Of a DNA stretch of 6,680 nt, positions 1 to 5,949 are shown piece after piece (the stretch's first letter is position 1; the number at the start of each line of letters is the position of its first letter). Origin of the DNA: an uncultured Acidimicrobiales bacterium (GTDB lineage Bacteria; Actinomycetota; Acidimicrobiia; Acidimicrobiales; SZUA-35); NCBI GenBank assembly GCA_938008925.1, contig CALLIQ010000762.1, positions 1 to 6,680 of the forward strand. Direction: 5' to 3'. A model generated the notes under the pieces. The model worked only from the letters and a program-made list of their open reading frames with translations, was not told the origin of the DNA and did no database searches. The translations under genes were made by a program, and so were the position numbers.

Positions 1-1310
1 TCCTCACGCTTGGTCACCATCCACGCTTTGGTCGGGCCGGCGTCCCAGTCCATCAAGGTGCGCAACGGGTTCTTCGCCAGCTGCTCCCAGGTCGGCTTCT
101 GCTCGTCGGGCGTGTCAGGCCCGAGGTCGATCGGGTCGCCCATCGGCCACCGATCTGGCTCGAAGTTGATGATGTAGATGAAGTCCTTTTCCCGCAGGCA
201 ACGCTGGGGGTACGGCAGGTAGCCAGCGCGGGCCTGGGCGACATGGCGCTCGCGTCCGGTGACCACGAAGTCGCGATCGGCTTCGACCTGTCCGCTCGCC
301 GGGCTTTGGAGCAGCGGCATGAGACTCGTGGCCGACATTTCGGCAGGCGGCTCGATCCCGCCGGCTTCGCAGAGCGTCGGGCCGAAGTCCATCAGATTCA
401 CGAAGTCCTCGACCACACGACCCTCTTCGACGACGCCCGGCCAGCGCACCGCAAGTGCGACCTCGCAGCCGATGTCGTACAAGTTGTTCTTCGACCGTGG
501 GATGCCGGGGATGCCGTGGTCGCCGCTGACGACGATGATCGTGTCGTCGTAGACGCCGGCCCGCTTGAGTTCGTCGATGAGCACACCGAGGCCGTGGTCG
601 AACGCGAGCACCTCGCCGAGATAGTCGGCGACGTCTTCTCGTACGTCGTGCACATCGGGCATGAACGCGGGCATGCGACCTTCGAGGTCGTCGGGGTCGA
701 TGTCCCAAAGCGCCTTGCCCGAGCCGCGCTCCCACGAGCGGTGCGTGTTGGCCGGACCCCACCAGTAGCAGAACGGCCGGTTCTTGCGGCGAGACAGCAG
801 GAACGATCGCACGTTGTCCCGAGTCTCGGTGAACAGCAGTTCCTTGGCGACCTCGGTGCCGTAGGTCTCTCCGAAGTTCGTCACGTAGTGGGAGAACTGA
901 TTGAAGTCGAGACCCGCCTGGTTGTAGGACGTGCGCACGCCACCCATCGGGGCGTTGCGAGTCTGACCCGGGCTCCAGACCTTGTAGGTGTGGCCGATCT
1001 CATAGCCGCCACGCTCTTCGAGCTCGAGGGGGAAGGTCGGAATCTCGTCGTCCCATTCCGAACCCATCAGGATCGACCCAAGTCCGGTCTGCCAGAAGTA
1101 GCGGCCGGCCAGGATGGAGCTGCGACACGGCGTGCAGGTCGGGGCGGGAACGAGCGCGTTGAGGAAGAGCGCCCCCTCGGCGGCGATCGAGTCGAAGTGG
1201 GGTGTCTCGATCAGCTCGTTCCAGGCGCTGGTACCCGGGTGTTCCCGGTAGGCGCTCGCGTAGCGGCCCCAGTCGTCGGCGAAGGCGAAGACGATGTTCG
1301 GCGTCTGCAT
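1..1310 (-). CDS. Sulfatase, heparan N-sulfatase (SGSH)-like, 3'-truncated by window edge
   Basis: Seen: an open frame from ATG at 1310 to the window edge gives 436 residues without a stop. It begins MQTPNIVFAFADDWGRYASAY, with paired metal-binding aspartates D12-D13. The formylglycine site CTPCR is at C59-R63. Other expected active-site residues are K110 (GHTYKVW), H190 (NTHRSW), D264-H265 (SGDHG) and K274 (RSKNNLYD). Near the end are NFEPDRWPMGDP and DAGPTKAW, which resemble the C-terminal part of bacterial N-sulfoglucosamine sulfohydrolase homologues. Known: this family hydrolyses sulfate esters or sulfamates after the cysteine is oxidised to formylglycine. Inferred: SGSH-like subgroup, with about 50-80 residues missing beyond the edge; substrate unknown. 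Homologues usually have D-N where this protein has D-H; both can bind the metal. The protein starts directly in the fold with no signal peptide, so it is probably cytoplasmic. It is divergent from the 1346-3170 operon and shares a 35-bp control region with it. Confidence 0.9.
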   Translation of the reverse strand, partial: MQTPNIVFAFADDWGRYASAYREHPGTSAWNELIETPHFDSIAAEGALFLNALVPAPTCTPCRSSILAGRYFWQTGLGSILMGSEWDDEIPTFPLELEERGGYEIGHTYKVWSPGQTRNAPMGGVRTSYNQAGLDFNQFSHYVTNFGETYGTEVAKELLFTETRDNVRSFLLSRRKNRPFCYWWGPANTHRSWERGSGKALWDIDPDDLEGRMPAFMPDVHDVREDVADYLGEVLAFDHGLGVLIDELKRAGVYDDTIIVVSGDHGIPGIPRSKNNLYDIGCEVALAVRWPGVVEEGRVVEDFVNLMDFGPTLCEAGGIEPPAEMSATSLMPLLQSPASGQVEADRDFVVTGRERHVAQARAGYLPYPQRCLREKDFIYIINFEPDRWPMGDPIDLGPDTPDEQKPTWEQLAKNPLRTLMDWDAGPTKAWMVTKRE

Positions 1311-1311
1311 T

Positions 1312-1327
1312 ACTATCGAACGTTAGT
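1312..1327. promoter_or_regulatory. Candidate operator in the divergent sulfatase spacer
   Basis: The 16 bp read ACTATCG-AA-CGTTAGT, two 7-bp half-sites around a 2-bp centre that match at 6 of 7 positions. The dyad nearly fills the 35-bp spacer between the two divergent sulfatase transcription units. It lies one base upstream of the minus-strand ATG and overlaps a -10-like TACTAT (1311-1316) on the plus strand. Size and symmetry resemble TetR-family operators. A protein bound here could block both directions. The assignment is inference; no regulator gene is in the window. Confidence 0.4.
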
Positions 1328-1345
1328 TTCCAACGGGGGTCCGAT

Positions 1346-1672
1346 GTGAGCGAAGTAGCAAGCGACGAATCGAGTGGGGCAGTGCCGGCTGCGGTCGGCG
1401 GTTGGCGACTGCAGATACCGACGACCCGCGGCGTCGAGCAACCGGTGCTCGCCCTCGCGGCTGACGGCACCGGCATCTTCCAGAGCCCCGAGGGGCCGCT
1501 GCCGGTCGTCGCGACCTACGACGGCAACGATGTGATGGCAGCGGTGACCCATAAGACCGTGATGACGAATTTCACCTTCCGCATCCGGGGCACCATCGAC
1601 GGCGACCGTTTCGAAGGAGCCTGGATGACGGTCGACGGCCCACACGCCGTGACCGGCGAACGCATCACCTGA
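1346..1672 (+). CDS. Small beta-rich protein of unknown function, coupled to sulfatase
   Basis: This gene encodes 108 residues and I do not recognise a named family. GTG at 1346 is the chosen start because the frame upstream runs into the oppositely oriented sulfatase and a G-rich stretch (1335-1339) lies 6 nt before it; GTG at 1382 is an alternative. The first 18 residues are acidic and low in complexity. The rest alternates short hydrophobic strands with glycine/aspartate turns (GGWRLQI, PVLALAADG, LPVVATYDG, FTFRIRGTIDGDRFEGAW, AVTGERIT). This looks like a small beta-barrel or sandwich of the kind with repeated 'DG...G' turns. There are no cysteines, signal peptide or membrane segments. 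The stop is 4 nt before the sulfatase ATG, so the two are almost certainly co-translated. It may be a ligand-binding or accessory partner of that sulfatase, but this is a guess from position only. Confidence 0.75.
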   Translation: MSEVASDESSGAVPAAVGGWRLQIPTTRGVEQPVLALAADGTGIFQSPEGPLPVVATYDGNDVMAAVTHKTVMTNFTFRIRGTIDGDRFEGAWMTVDGPHAVTGERIT

Positions 1673-1676
1673 GTCG

Positions 1677-3170
1677 ATGCCCAACGTTCTCCTGATCACG
1701 TCCGATCAGCACAACCCGTTCGTCACCGGCTACGCCGGTGACCCCATCGTCCGCACGCCGACCCTCGATCGTCTTGCGGCAGATGGCACGACGTTCAGCG
1801 CGGCCTACACCAACAGCCCGATCTGCATGCCGGCTCGGGCGTCGATCGCAACCGGCCGGTTCGGCTCGCAGATCGGTCACTATGACAACGGGTCGCCCTA
1901 CGACGCGACCCTCGCGGAGAGCTTCGGGCACCGGCTGCGCCGCGCTGGGTTGCCGGCCGTCACCTTCGGGAAGCTCCATTTCGACCCCGACGCGGACAGC
2001 GGGTTCGACGCGCACCTGCCGCTGCAGGCCAAGCGCGGCTACGCCGCTGCTGTGCAGGGGTGGGCTCGTGGTTCGGCCCGACCGTCGACGGTCATGCTCG
2101 CCCATGCACGCGATGCGGGCGTTGGGCCGGCCGAGTACGCGGCCTACGACCGACACACGACGCAGGCCGCCTGTCGATGGATCGCCGACGCGGCCCCCAC
2201 CGATCGGCGTTGGGCGGCCCACGTCTCGTACGCGTATCCGCACTACCCGTACCGCGCTCCCGTCGATCGGCCGCCGCTCGACGACAGCGTCGACGTGCCG
2301 CTTCCGCCCGCATGGCACGAGTCGCAGTGGCCTCGACATGCTGAGCTGGATGCACACCGGCGGCTGATGGGCTACGACGAGCAGCCGCTCGACGAGGACG
2401 AGCTTCGGCATCTGCGTTGGATCTACACCGGCATGGTCGAATTCGTCGACGAACAGGTCGGCGCGGTCCTCGCGGCGCTCGATGCCTCCCCGCACAGCGA
2501 GGACACGCTCGTCATCTACACCACAGACCACGGCGACATGCTCGGCAGCCACGGGTTTGTGATGAAGAGCGTGATGTATGACGGCGCGGCTCGTCTCCCC
2601 CTGGTGATTCGTGGCCCCGGCGTCGATGCCGGGGCGGTCTGCGAGACCGCCGCGTCACTCGTCGATGTGTTCCCGACGGTGCTCGACTCGGTCGGTGTCG
2701 GGCCAACCGACGGTGACGAATCGCTTCCCGGGAGATCGCTCGTCGAAATCGCGGGGGCAAACAGCCCCGACAGAACCCGGGTGGCGTTCTCGGAGTACCA
2801 CGGACCGTCATCGACCGGTGCGTCGTATCTCGTGCGTCGTGGGCGGTGGAAATATGTGCGTCACGAACTCGACCCATCGGCGCCCCAGCTCTTCGACATG
2901 TTCGACGATCCCGATGAACTCATCGACGTGGCGTCCGACGAGGCCAACGTCGACGTGGTCGCAGACCTCGAGCGAGAGCTCCGATCGATCCTCGATCCGA
3001 CAGCGACCGACGAGCGCATTCGGGCTGAACAGGCCGAACTCCTCGCGGAGGCTGGGCCGCCGCAGGGCAGTTCAGCGGCACCCGAGCGCACCTCGTTCGG
3101 CACGCTGGCCCGGGGCTGGAGCGTGCCGAGTCCCGAGGTCATGGCCGCCGTCACCGACGGGGCGGGGTAG
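1677..3170 (+). CDS. Sulfatase (alkaline-phosphatase superfamily, type I)
   Basis: This complete 497-residue protein has the sulfatase motifs in order. MPNVLLITSDQHNP carries metal ligands D10-Q11, and ICMPARAS is the formylglycine site (C50-x-P-x-R54). GKLHF supplies K99 and H101. TTDHGDMLGSHG supplies D284-H285, followed by K297. The C-terminal part contains the usual RRGRWKYVRHE and a 'QLFDMFDDPDE' segment seen at the end of many sulfatases. Known: these enzymes hydrolyse sulfate esters using formylglycine. Inferred: the DQ-type N-terminus and PARAS motif place it near choline-sulfatase, phosphonate monoester hydrolase and general arylsulfatase-like groups, but the last 60 residues lack a recognisable choline-sulfatase C-terminal domain, so no substrate is given. 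There is no signal peptide, so it is probably cytoplasmic. No clear ribosome site precedes ATG 1677; the stop of the small gene 4 nt upstream suggests re-initiation. Confidence 0.92.
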   Translation: MPNVLLITSDQHNPFVTGYAGDPIVRTPTLDRLAADGTTFSAAYTNSPICMPARASIATGRFGSQIGHYDNGSPYDATLAESFGHRLRRAGLPAVTFGKLHFDPDADSGFDAHLPLQAKRGYAAAVQGWARGSARPSTVMLAHARDAGVGPAEYAAYDRHTTQAACRWIADAAPTDRRWAAHVSYAYPHYPYRAPVDRPPLDDSVDVPLPPAWHESQWPRHAELDAHRRLMGYDEQPLDEDELRHLRWIYTGMVEFVDEQVGAVLAALDASPHSEDTLVIYTTDHGDMLGSHGFVMKSVMYDGAARLPLVIRGPGVDAGAVCETAASLVDVFPTVLDSVGVGPTDGDESLPGRSLVEIAGANSPDRTRVAFSEYHGPSSTGASYLVRRGRWKYVRHELDPSAPQLFDMFDDPDELIDVASDEANVDVVADLERELRSILDPTATDERIRAEQAELLAEAGPPQGSSAAPERTSFGTLARGWSVPSPEVMAAVTDGAG

Positions 3171-4469
3171 TTACGCGAGCAGGTTCTCGCGCAGGGTCGG
3201 GCCGGCGTAGCCCGACCGAACCCGTCCCCGCTGTTGGAGCTCGGGCACGAGGTGGTCGACGATCGTCGCGAAGTAGTCGGGTGGGTAGTACGTCGGTGAG
3301 AACTGGAAGCCGTCGGCGTCGGTGAAGTCCATCAGCGCCTCGAGCTCATCGGCGACGTCGGCTGCGGTGCCGACGAAACGACGGTCGGCCGCGAGGTTGC
3401 GGAAACGCTTGGCGAAGTCGGCCACCGTTGGGTCGTCGGCCGCGACGGCGGCTTCGAACGGGCCCCGCATGCCGGTGACTTGATCGAGGATCTCGGACAG
3501 CCGAGTGTCGGGCCCGACTGCACCGATGTCGAAACCGGCTGCGGATCGAATCGCCGCGATGTCGGCGTCGTAGCCCGGGCGAGCCAGGATCTCGGCCTGA
3601 ATGGTCGAGGCCTCGTCGGTCGTCGGTGCCACGATCGGTCCGTGGGTGAACATGATCTTGAGGTCGTAAGGATCGCGCCCATGGTCCGAAGCGCGGCGAC
3701 GGAGCTCGGCGACCATGTCCCGCCGTTGTTCATCGGTGCCGGCGGGAGCGAACACCATCTCGGCGTGCTTCGACGCGAACGTGAGGCCCGCGTCAGAGGC
3801 GCCCGCCTGGGCCAACACCGGACGTCCTTGTGGACCCGGCATCACGCTGAGCGGACCGGCCGATGAGTGCCAGGTGCCTTCGAAGTCGATCCGGTGCACC
3901 TTGGCCGGATCGGCCATCATGCGATTCTCGTGGTCCATCACGAGTGCGTCGGGCTCGAACGAGTCCCACAACGCGTAGACGACATCCATGTACTCGTGGG
4001 CGCGTTCGTAGCGTTCGTCGTGGGGCGGCAGCGGAATGCCGACGTTGTCGCCTTCGTGGGGGTTGACCGAGGTGACGATGTTCCAGCCGATGCGTCCCTC
4101 GGTGACGTGGTCGAGGGTCTGCATGGCGCGTGCGAGTTGGTAGGGCGAAACGAAGGTGGTCGACATCGTGACGACGAAGCCGAGCTGCTCGGTCTTGGCG
4201 GCCAGGCGCGGCACGAGCATGGCTGGGTCGAGCAACGGGAAGTGGTTGCCGTAGCGGATGGAATCGGGGTCGTTGCCGTAGCCGCCGATGTTGTCGGCCA
4301 GGAACAGCGCATCGAAGCTGCCGCGTTCCAACGTGGCGGCGAGCTCTTCCCAGTACGGCATTTCCCACCACTGGTGACGGATGCGTTCTTCGGGATAGAC
4401 CCAGCTCAACCGAGTGACCGGGGCGGCGCAATACAGCAAGAATGCGTTGAGGTGCATCTGGCGCTTCAT
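3171..4469 (-). CDS. FMN-dependent monooxygenase, NtaA/SnaA/DszA/DmoA family (luciferase-like)
   Basis: This protein has 432 residues, close to the usual 430-460 for the family. Family segments are visible: MKRQMHLNAFL at the start, ERGSFDALFLADN (about 48-60), a T-x-S-T-T-F block (101-106), LDHVTEGRIGWNIVTS (119-134), HDERYERAHEYMD (150-162) and PQGRPVLAQAGASDAG (213-228) next to HAEMVF. Known: members are the oxygenase half of two-component systems. They use reduced FMN and oxygen to cleave C-S or C-N bonds (dimethylsulfide, dibenzothiophene sulfone, nitrilotriacetate) and need a separate flavin reductase. None is in this window. Inferred: oxidation of a sulfur- or nitrogen-containing small molecule; the substrate cannot be read. 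It is the last gene of the three-gene operon. Its ATG overlaps the upstream stop (ATGA), and a GGAGAG ribosome site lies 8 nt upstream. Confidence 0.9.
   Translation of the reverse strand: MKRQMHLNAFLLYCAAPVTRLSWVYPEERIRHQWWEMPYWEELAATLERGSFDALFLADNIGGYGNDPDSIRYGNHFPLLDPAMLVPRLAAKTEQLGFVVTMSTTFVSPYQLARAMQTLDHVTEGRIGWNIVTSVNPHEGDNVGIPLPPHDERYERAHEYMDVVYALWDSFEPDALVMDHENRMMADPAKVHRIDFEGTWHSSAGPLSVMPGPQGRPVLAQAGASDAGLTFASKHAEMVFAPAGTDEQRRDMVAELRRRASDHGRDPYDLKIMFTHGPIVAPTTDEASTIQAEILARPGYDADIAAIRSAAGFDIGAVGPDTRLSEILDQVTGMRGPFEAAVAADDPTVADFAKRFRNLAADRRFVGTAADVADELEALMDFTDADGFQFSPTYYPPDYFATIVDHLVPELQQRGRVRSGYAGPTLRENLLA
3174..3191 (+). terminator. Hairpin at the convergent gene junction, possible weak terminator
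   Basis: CGCGAG (3174-3179) and CTCGCG (3186-3191) form a perfect 6-bp stem around a 6-nt loop, beginning 3 nt after the plus-strand sulfatase stop. No T-run follows in either direction, so a classical intrinsic terminator is not shown. Actinobacterial terminators can lack the T-run. The hairpin also encodes the last residues of the opposing monooxygenase, so it may be coincidence. Confidence 0.25.
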
Positions 4470-5059
4470 GTCGCAAGCTCTCCATCAAAGTTGGGACGAC
4501 CGGGGGCAACGCCGAGGCCGAACGTGTTCGCGAACATCGCGACCATCGTGTAGTGACCGAAGAAGACCACGAACTCGAGCATGGTCTCTTCGTCGTAGCG
4601 GGTGCGCAAGACCGACCAGGCTGCGTCGGGGATCATGCAGTCGGCGACGATGCCGTCGGTCGCTTCGAGAACGGCGAGGTCCCAGTCGGACCAGCCGGCG
4701 GCATCAGGCCCCGCTTTGACACGTTCGGCATCGGCTTCGGTGAGCCCGGCCTCGATGGCCTGGGCGTAGTGCTGGCCCCACTCGAACGCTGAGTCGTAGA
4801 GCCAGCTCATCCGCAGGATCATGAGTTCGCGATCGCGTGCGGCGATGCGGGTCTCTCGGTTGGCGAACGAGCCGACGGCTTTGAGGCGACGCAGGACCTC
4901 GGGGTGGCGGGCCGTCAGCTGGAAGAGGCTGAGCTGGGCTTGCTTGTCGGTTATGAGCTCGCGCTGCTCGTCGCTCATCTCGTTCGGCGCGACAAGATCG
5001 ATCCGGGGTTCGGTGAGTCGACTTAGCGCCCGCTTCGGCTCCCCGCTCCGACCGGTCAC
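4466..5059 (-). CDS. Carboxymuconolactone decarboxylase-like (AhpD-fold) protein lacking CxxC
   Basis: This 197-residue protein starts at GTG 5059, whose last two bases overlap the TGA of the upstream dehydrogenase (GTGA). An in-frame ATG 198 nt further upstream lies inside that gene and is not credible, and the PRIDLVAP stretch before M28 looks conserved, so a later start is unlikely. A GGGGGG tract lies 8 nt upstream. The core is ARDRELMILRMSWLYDSAFEWGQHYAQAIEAGLT (about 74-107) followed by a C-terminal helix block with EFVVFFGHYTMVAMFAN (162-178), typical of CMD-family proteins with the E-W-x-Q-H signature. The only cysteine is C141, so the redox CxxC pair of AhpD peroxidases is absent. 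Known: non-redox members include decarboxylases, and many have no assigned activity. The reaction is unknown here. Its position between a dehydrogenase and a monooxygenase suggests a step in the same catabolic route. Confidence 0.85.
   Translation of the reverse strand: MTGRSGEPKRALSRLTEPRIDLVAPNEMSDEQRELITDKQAQLSLFQLTARHPEVLRRLKAVGSFANRETRIAARDRELMILRMSWLYDSAFEWGQHYAQAIEAGLTEADAERVKAGPDAAGWSDWDLAVLEATDGIVADCMIPDAAWSVLRTRYDEETMLEFVVFFGHYTMVAMFANTFGLGVAPGRPNFDGELAT
4478..4483 (-). promoter_or_regulatory. Ribosome binding site of the monooxygenase gene
   Basis: GGAGAG on the minus strand lies 8 nt before ATG 4469, inside the end of the upstream gene. It supports this start together with the ATGA overlap. 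Confidence 0.6.
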
Positions 5060-5808
5060 AGCGTGAACCCCCCATCGATGGGAAGGATCGCGCCGGTGAT
5101 GAAGGAGGCGTCGTCGGAGCAGAGGTAGGCGATCGCCGACGCGACCTCGGCCGGCTCGCCGACCCGCCCGATCGGATGTTTGGCCTCGACGATCGCTCGC
5201 AGCTCCGGGTCGGCGAACGACTCTGCAGCCAGCGGCGTCTCGATCACCGCTGGGCACAGGCAGTTGACGCGAATCCCGTTGGCTGCGTATTCGGCCGCGC
5301 CCTCACGGGTCAGGCCGACGACGCCATGCTTGGCGGCGACGTAGGCCGCGCCCGCGATTGGGCCGGCCTGGATCCCGGCGACCGACGAGATGTTGACGAT
5401 CGATCCGCCGCCTGAATCGAGCATCGCGGGGATCTCGTACTTCATCGACAGCCACACCCCGGTGAGGTCGATGTCGATGACCTGTCGGAAGTAGTCCTCG
5501 TCCATCTCGTGGATGCGGTCGGGGCGGCCGCCGATCCCGGCGTTGTTGACGGCGATGTCGAGGCGTCCGAACCGCTCGACGGTTTCGGCCACCATGCGCT
5601 CGGTGTCAGCTGCGACCGCAACATCGCCGGCGATGAACAGGCCCTGTCCGCCAGCAGCTTCGATTGCGGTCACGGCTGCAGCGCCCGGTTCGGGTCTCCG
5701 CCCGGTGACCGCGACCGAGGCGCCTTGTGCCGCGAGGCGACACGCCGCCTCGAGGCCGATGCCCATGGTTCCGCCGGTGATCAGCGCCACGCGCCCCTCG
5801 AACTGCAT
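5056..5808 (-). CDS. Short-chain dehydrogenase/reductase (classical SDR)
   Basis: This is a complete 250-residue classical SDR, the usual length. The nucleotide-binding motif is TGGTMGIG (11-18), followed by D62 in GDV and NNAG (88-91). The catalytic region has S142 in NISSVAG and Y156-x3-K160. The C-terminus has the expected LCSDDASFITGAILPIDGG. R37-R38 after the second strand suggests a preference for NADP(H), by inference. Known: SDRs interconvert alcohols and ketones. The substrate is unknown. One oddity: the position normally held by the catalytic tetrad Asn (V-N-L-x-G) is Asp114 here (DIDLTG). It is the first gene of the operon and its stop overlaps the next start. ATG 5808 is the first residue expected for the family (MQFEGRVALITGG) and has no clear ribosome site. 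A -10 element only 6 nt upstream suggests a leaderless mRNA. Confidence 0.95.
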   Translation of the reverse strand: MQFEGRVALITGGTMGIGLEAACRLAAQGASVAVTGRRPEPGAAAVTAIEAAGGQGLFIAGDVAVAADTERMVAETVERFGRLDIAVNNAGIGGRPDRIHEMDEDYFRQVIDIDLTGVWLSMKYEIPAMLDSGGGSIVNISSVAGIQAGPIAGAAYVAAKHGVVGLTREGAAEYAANGIRVNCLCPAVIETPLAAESFADPELRAIVEAKHPIGRVGEPAEVASAIAYLCSDDASFITGAILPIDGGFTL

Positions 5809-5814
5809 GAGCGC

Positions 5815-5844
5815 AATCTAGTAACGATCGTGAGGATCGGTCAG
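5815..5844 (-). promoter_or_regulatory. Probable leaderless promoter of the SDR operon
   Basis: On the minus strand, CTGACC (5839-5844, 4 of 6 to TTGACA) is separated by 18 nt from TAGATT (5815-5820, fits TANNNT). The -10 ends 6 nt before the ATG at 5808, so transcription would begin at or next to the start codon. This is the arrangement known for leaderless genes in actinobacteria, and it agrees with the absence of a ribosome site. Predicted only. Confidence 0.45.
5822..5833. promoter_or_regulatory. Candidate operator in the SDR promoter spacer
   Basis: The 12 bp TAACG-AT-CGTGA contain the perfect 8-bp palindrome ACGATCGT at 5824-5831 and fit TNAC-N4-GTNA. They sit between the predicted -35 and -10 of the SDR operon, a natural place for a repressor. 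The TAACG half-site and 2-bp centre match the dyad at 1312-1327. The regulator is unknown. Confidence 0.35.
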
Positions 5845-5905
5845 ACGTGGCACAGACCTGCCTCCTCGGTGGCACCGGTTGCGTCTCGTAGCATCGACGC
5901 CGGAC

Positions 5906-5928
5906 GGCGGAGGCGACGGTCGCCCGCC
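5906..5928 (+). other. Bulged hairpin upstream of the DoeB-like gene
   Basis: GGCG (5906-5909) pairs with CGCC (5925-5928), and GGCGA (5912-5916) pairs with TCGCC (5920-5924). The result is a 9-bp stem with a 2-nt GA bulge and a CGG loop. It is non-coding and ends 11 nt before the ribosome site of the next gene. A -10-like TAGCAT at 5889-5894, without a convincing -35, would start transcription near 5901 and place the hairpin at the 5' end of the mRNA. It could affect mRNA stability or translation, or be a protein site. No T-run follows. Confidence 0.35.
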
Positions 5929-5939
5929 AACTCTTCGGC

Positions 5940-5944
5940 AAGGA
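5940..5944 (+). promoter_or_regulatory. Ribosome binding site of the DoeB-like gene
   Basis: AAGGA lies 5 nt before ATG 5950. This decides the start, because the frame is open far upstream and offers other candidates such as GTG 5830 and ATG 5968. Confidence 0.7.
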
Positions 5945-5949
5945 CGTAC

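Noticed and set aside
243..1349. 368-codon plus-strand open frame opposite the first sulfatase
   Set aside because: It is antisense to a protein with complete sulfatase motifs, has no recognisable domains, and is the kind of long shadow frame expected in GC-rich DNA.
1665..2552. 295-codon minus-strand open frame inside the second sulfatase
   Set aside because: Shadow of the sulfatase gene; arginine/valine-rich composition and no motif.
2615..2634. Perfect 7-bp inverted repeat CCCCGGC / GCCGGGG
   Set aside because: It encodes the conserved GPGVDAGA turn in the middle of the sulfatase, so it is explained by coding constraint.
1677..3170. Calling the second sulfatase a choline sulfatase (betC)
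   Set aside because: The N-terminal motifs are compatible, but the C-terminal region lacks the segment I associate with BetC and no bet genes are adjacent, so the substrate is left open.
3867..4553. 228-codon plus-strand open frame opposite the monooxygenase
   Set aside because: Shadow frame; the monooxygenase on the other strand has full family motifs.
4466..5257. Longer version of the CMD-like protein starting at ATG 5257
   Set aside because: It would overlap the dehydrogenase by about 200 nt, and the extra residues are an arginine/glycine-rich shadow of that gene. GTG 5059 with a GTGA overlap is preferred.
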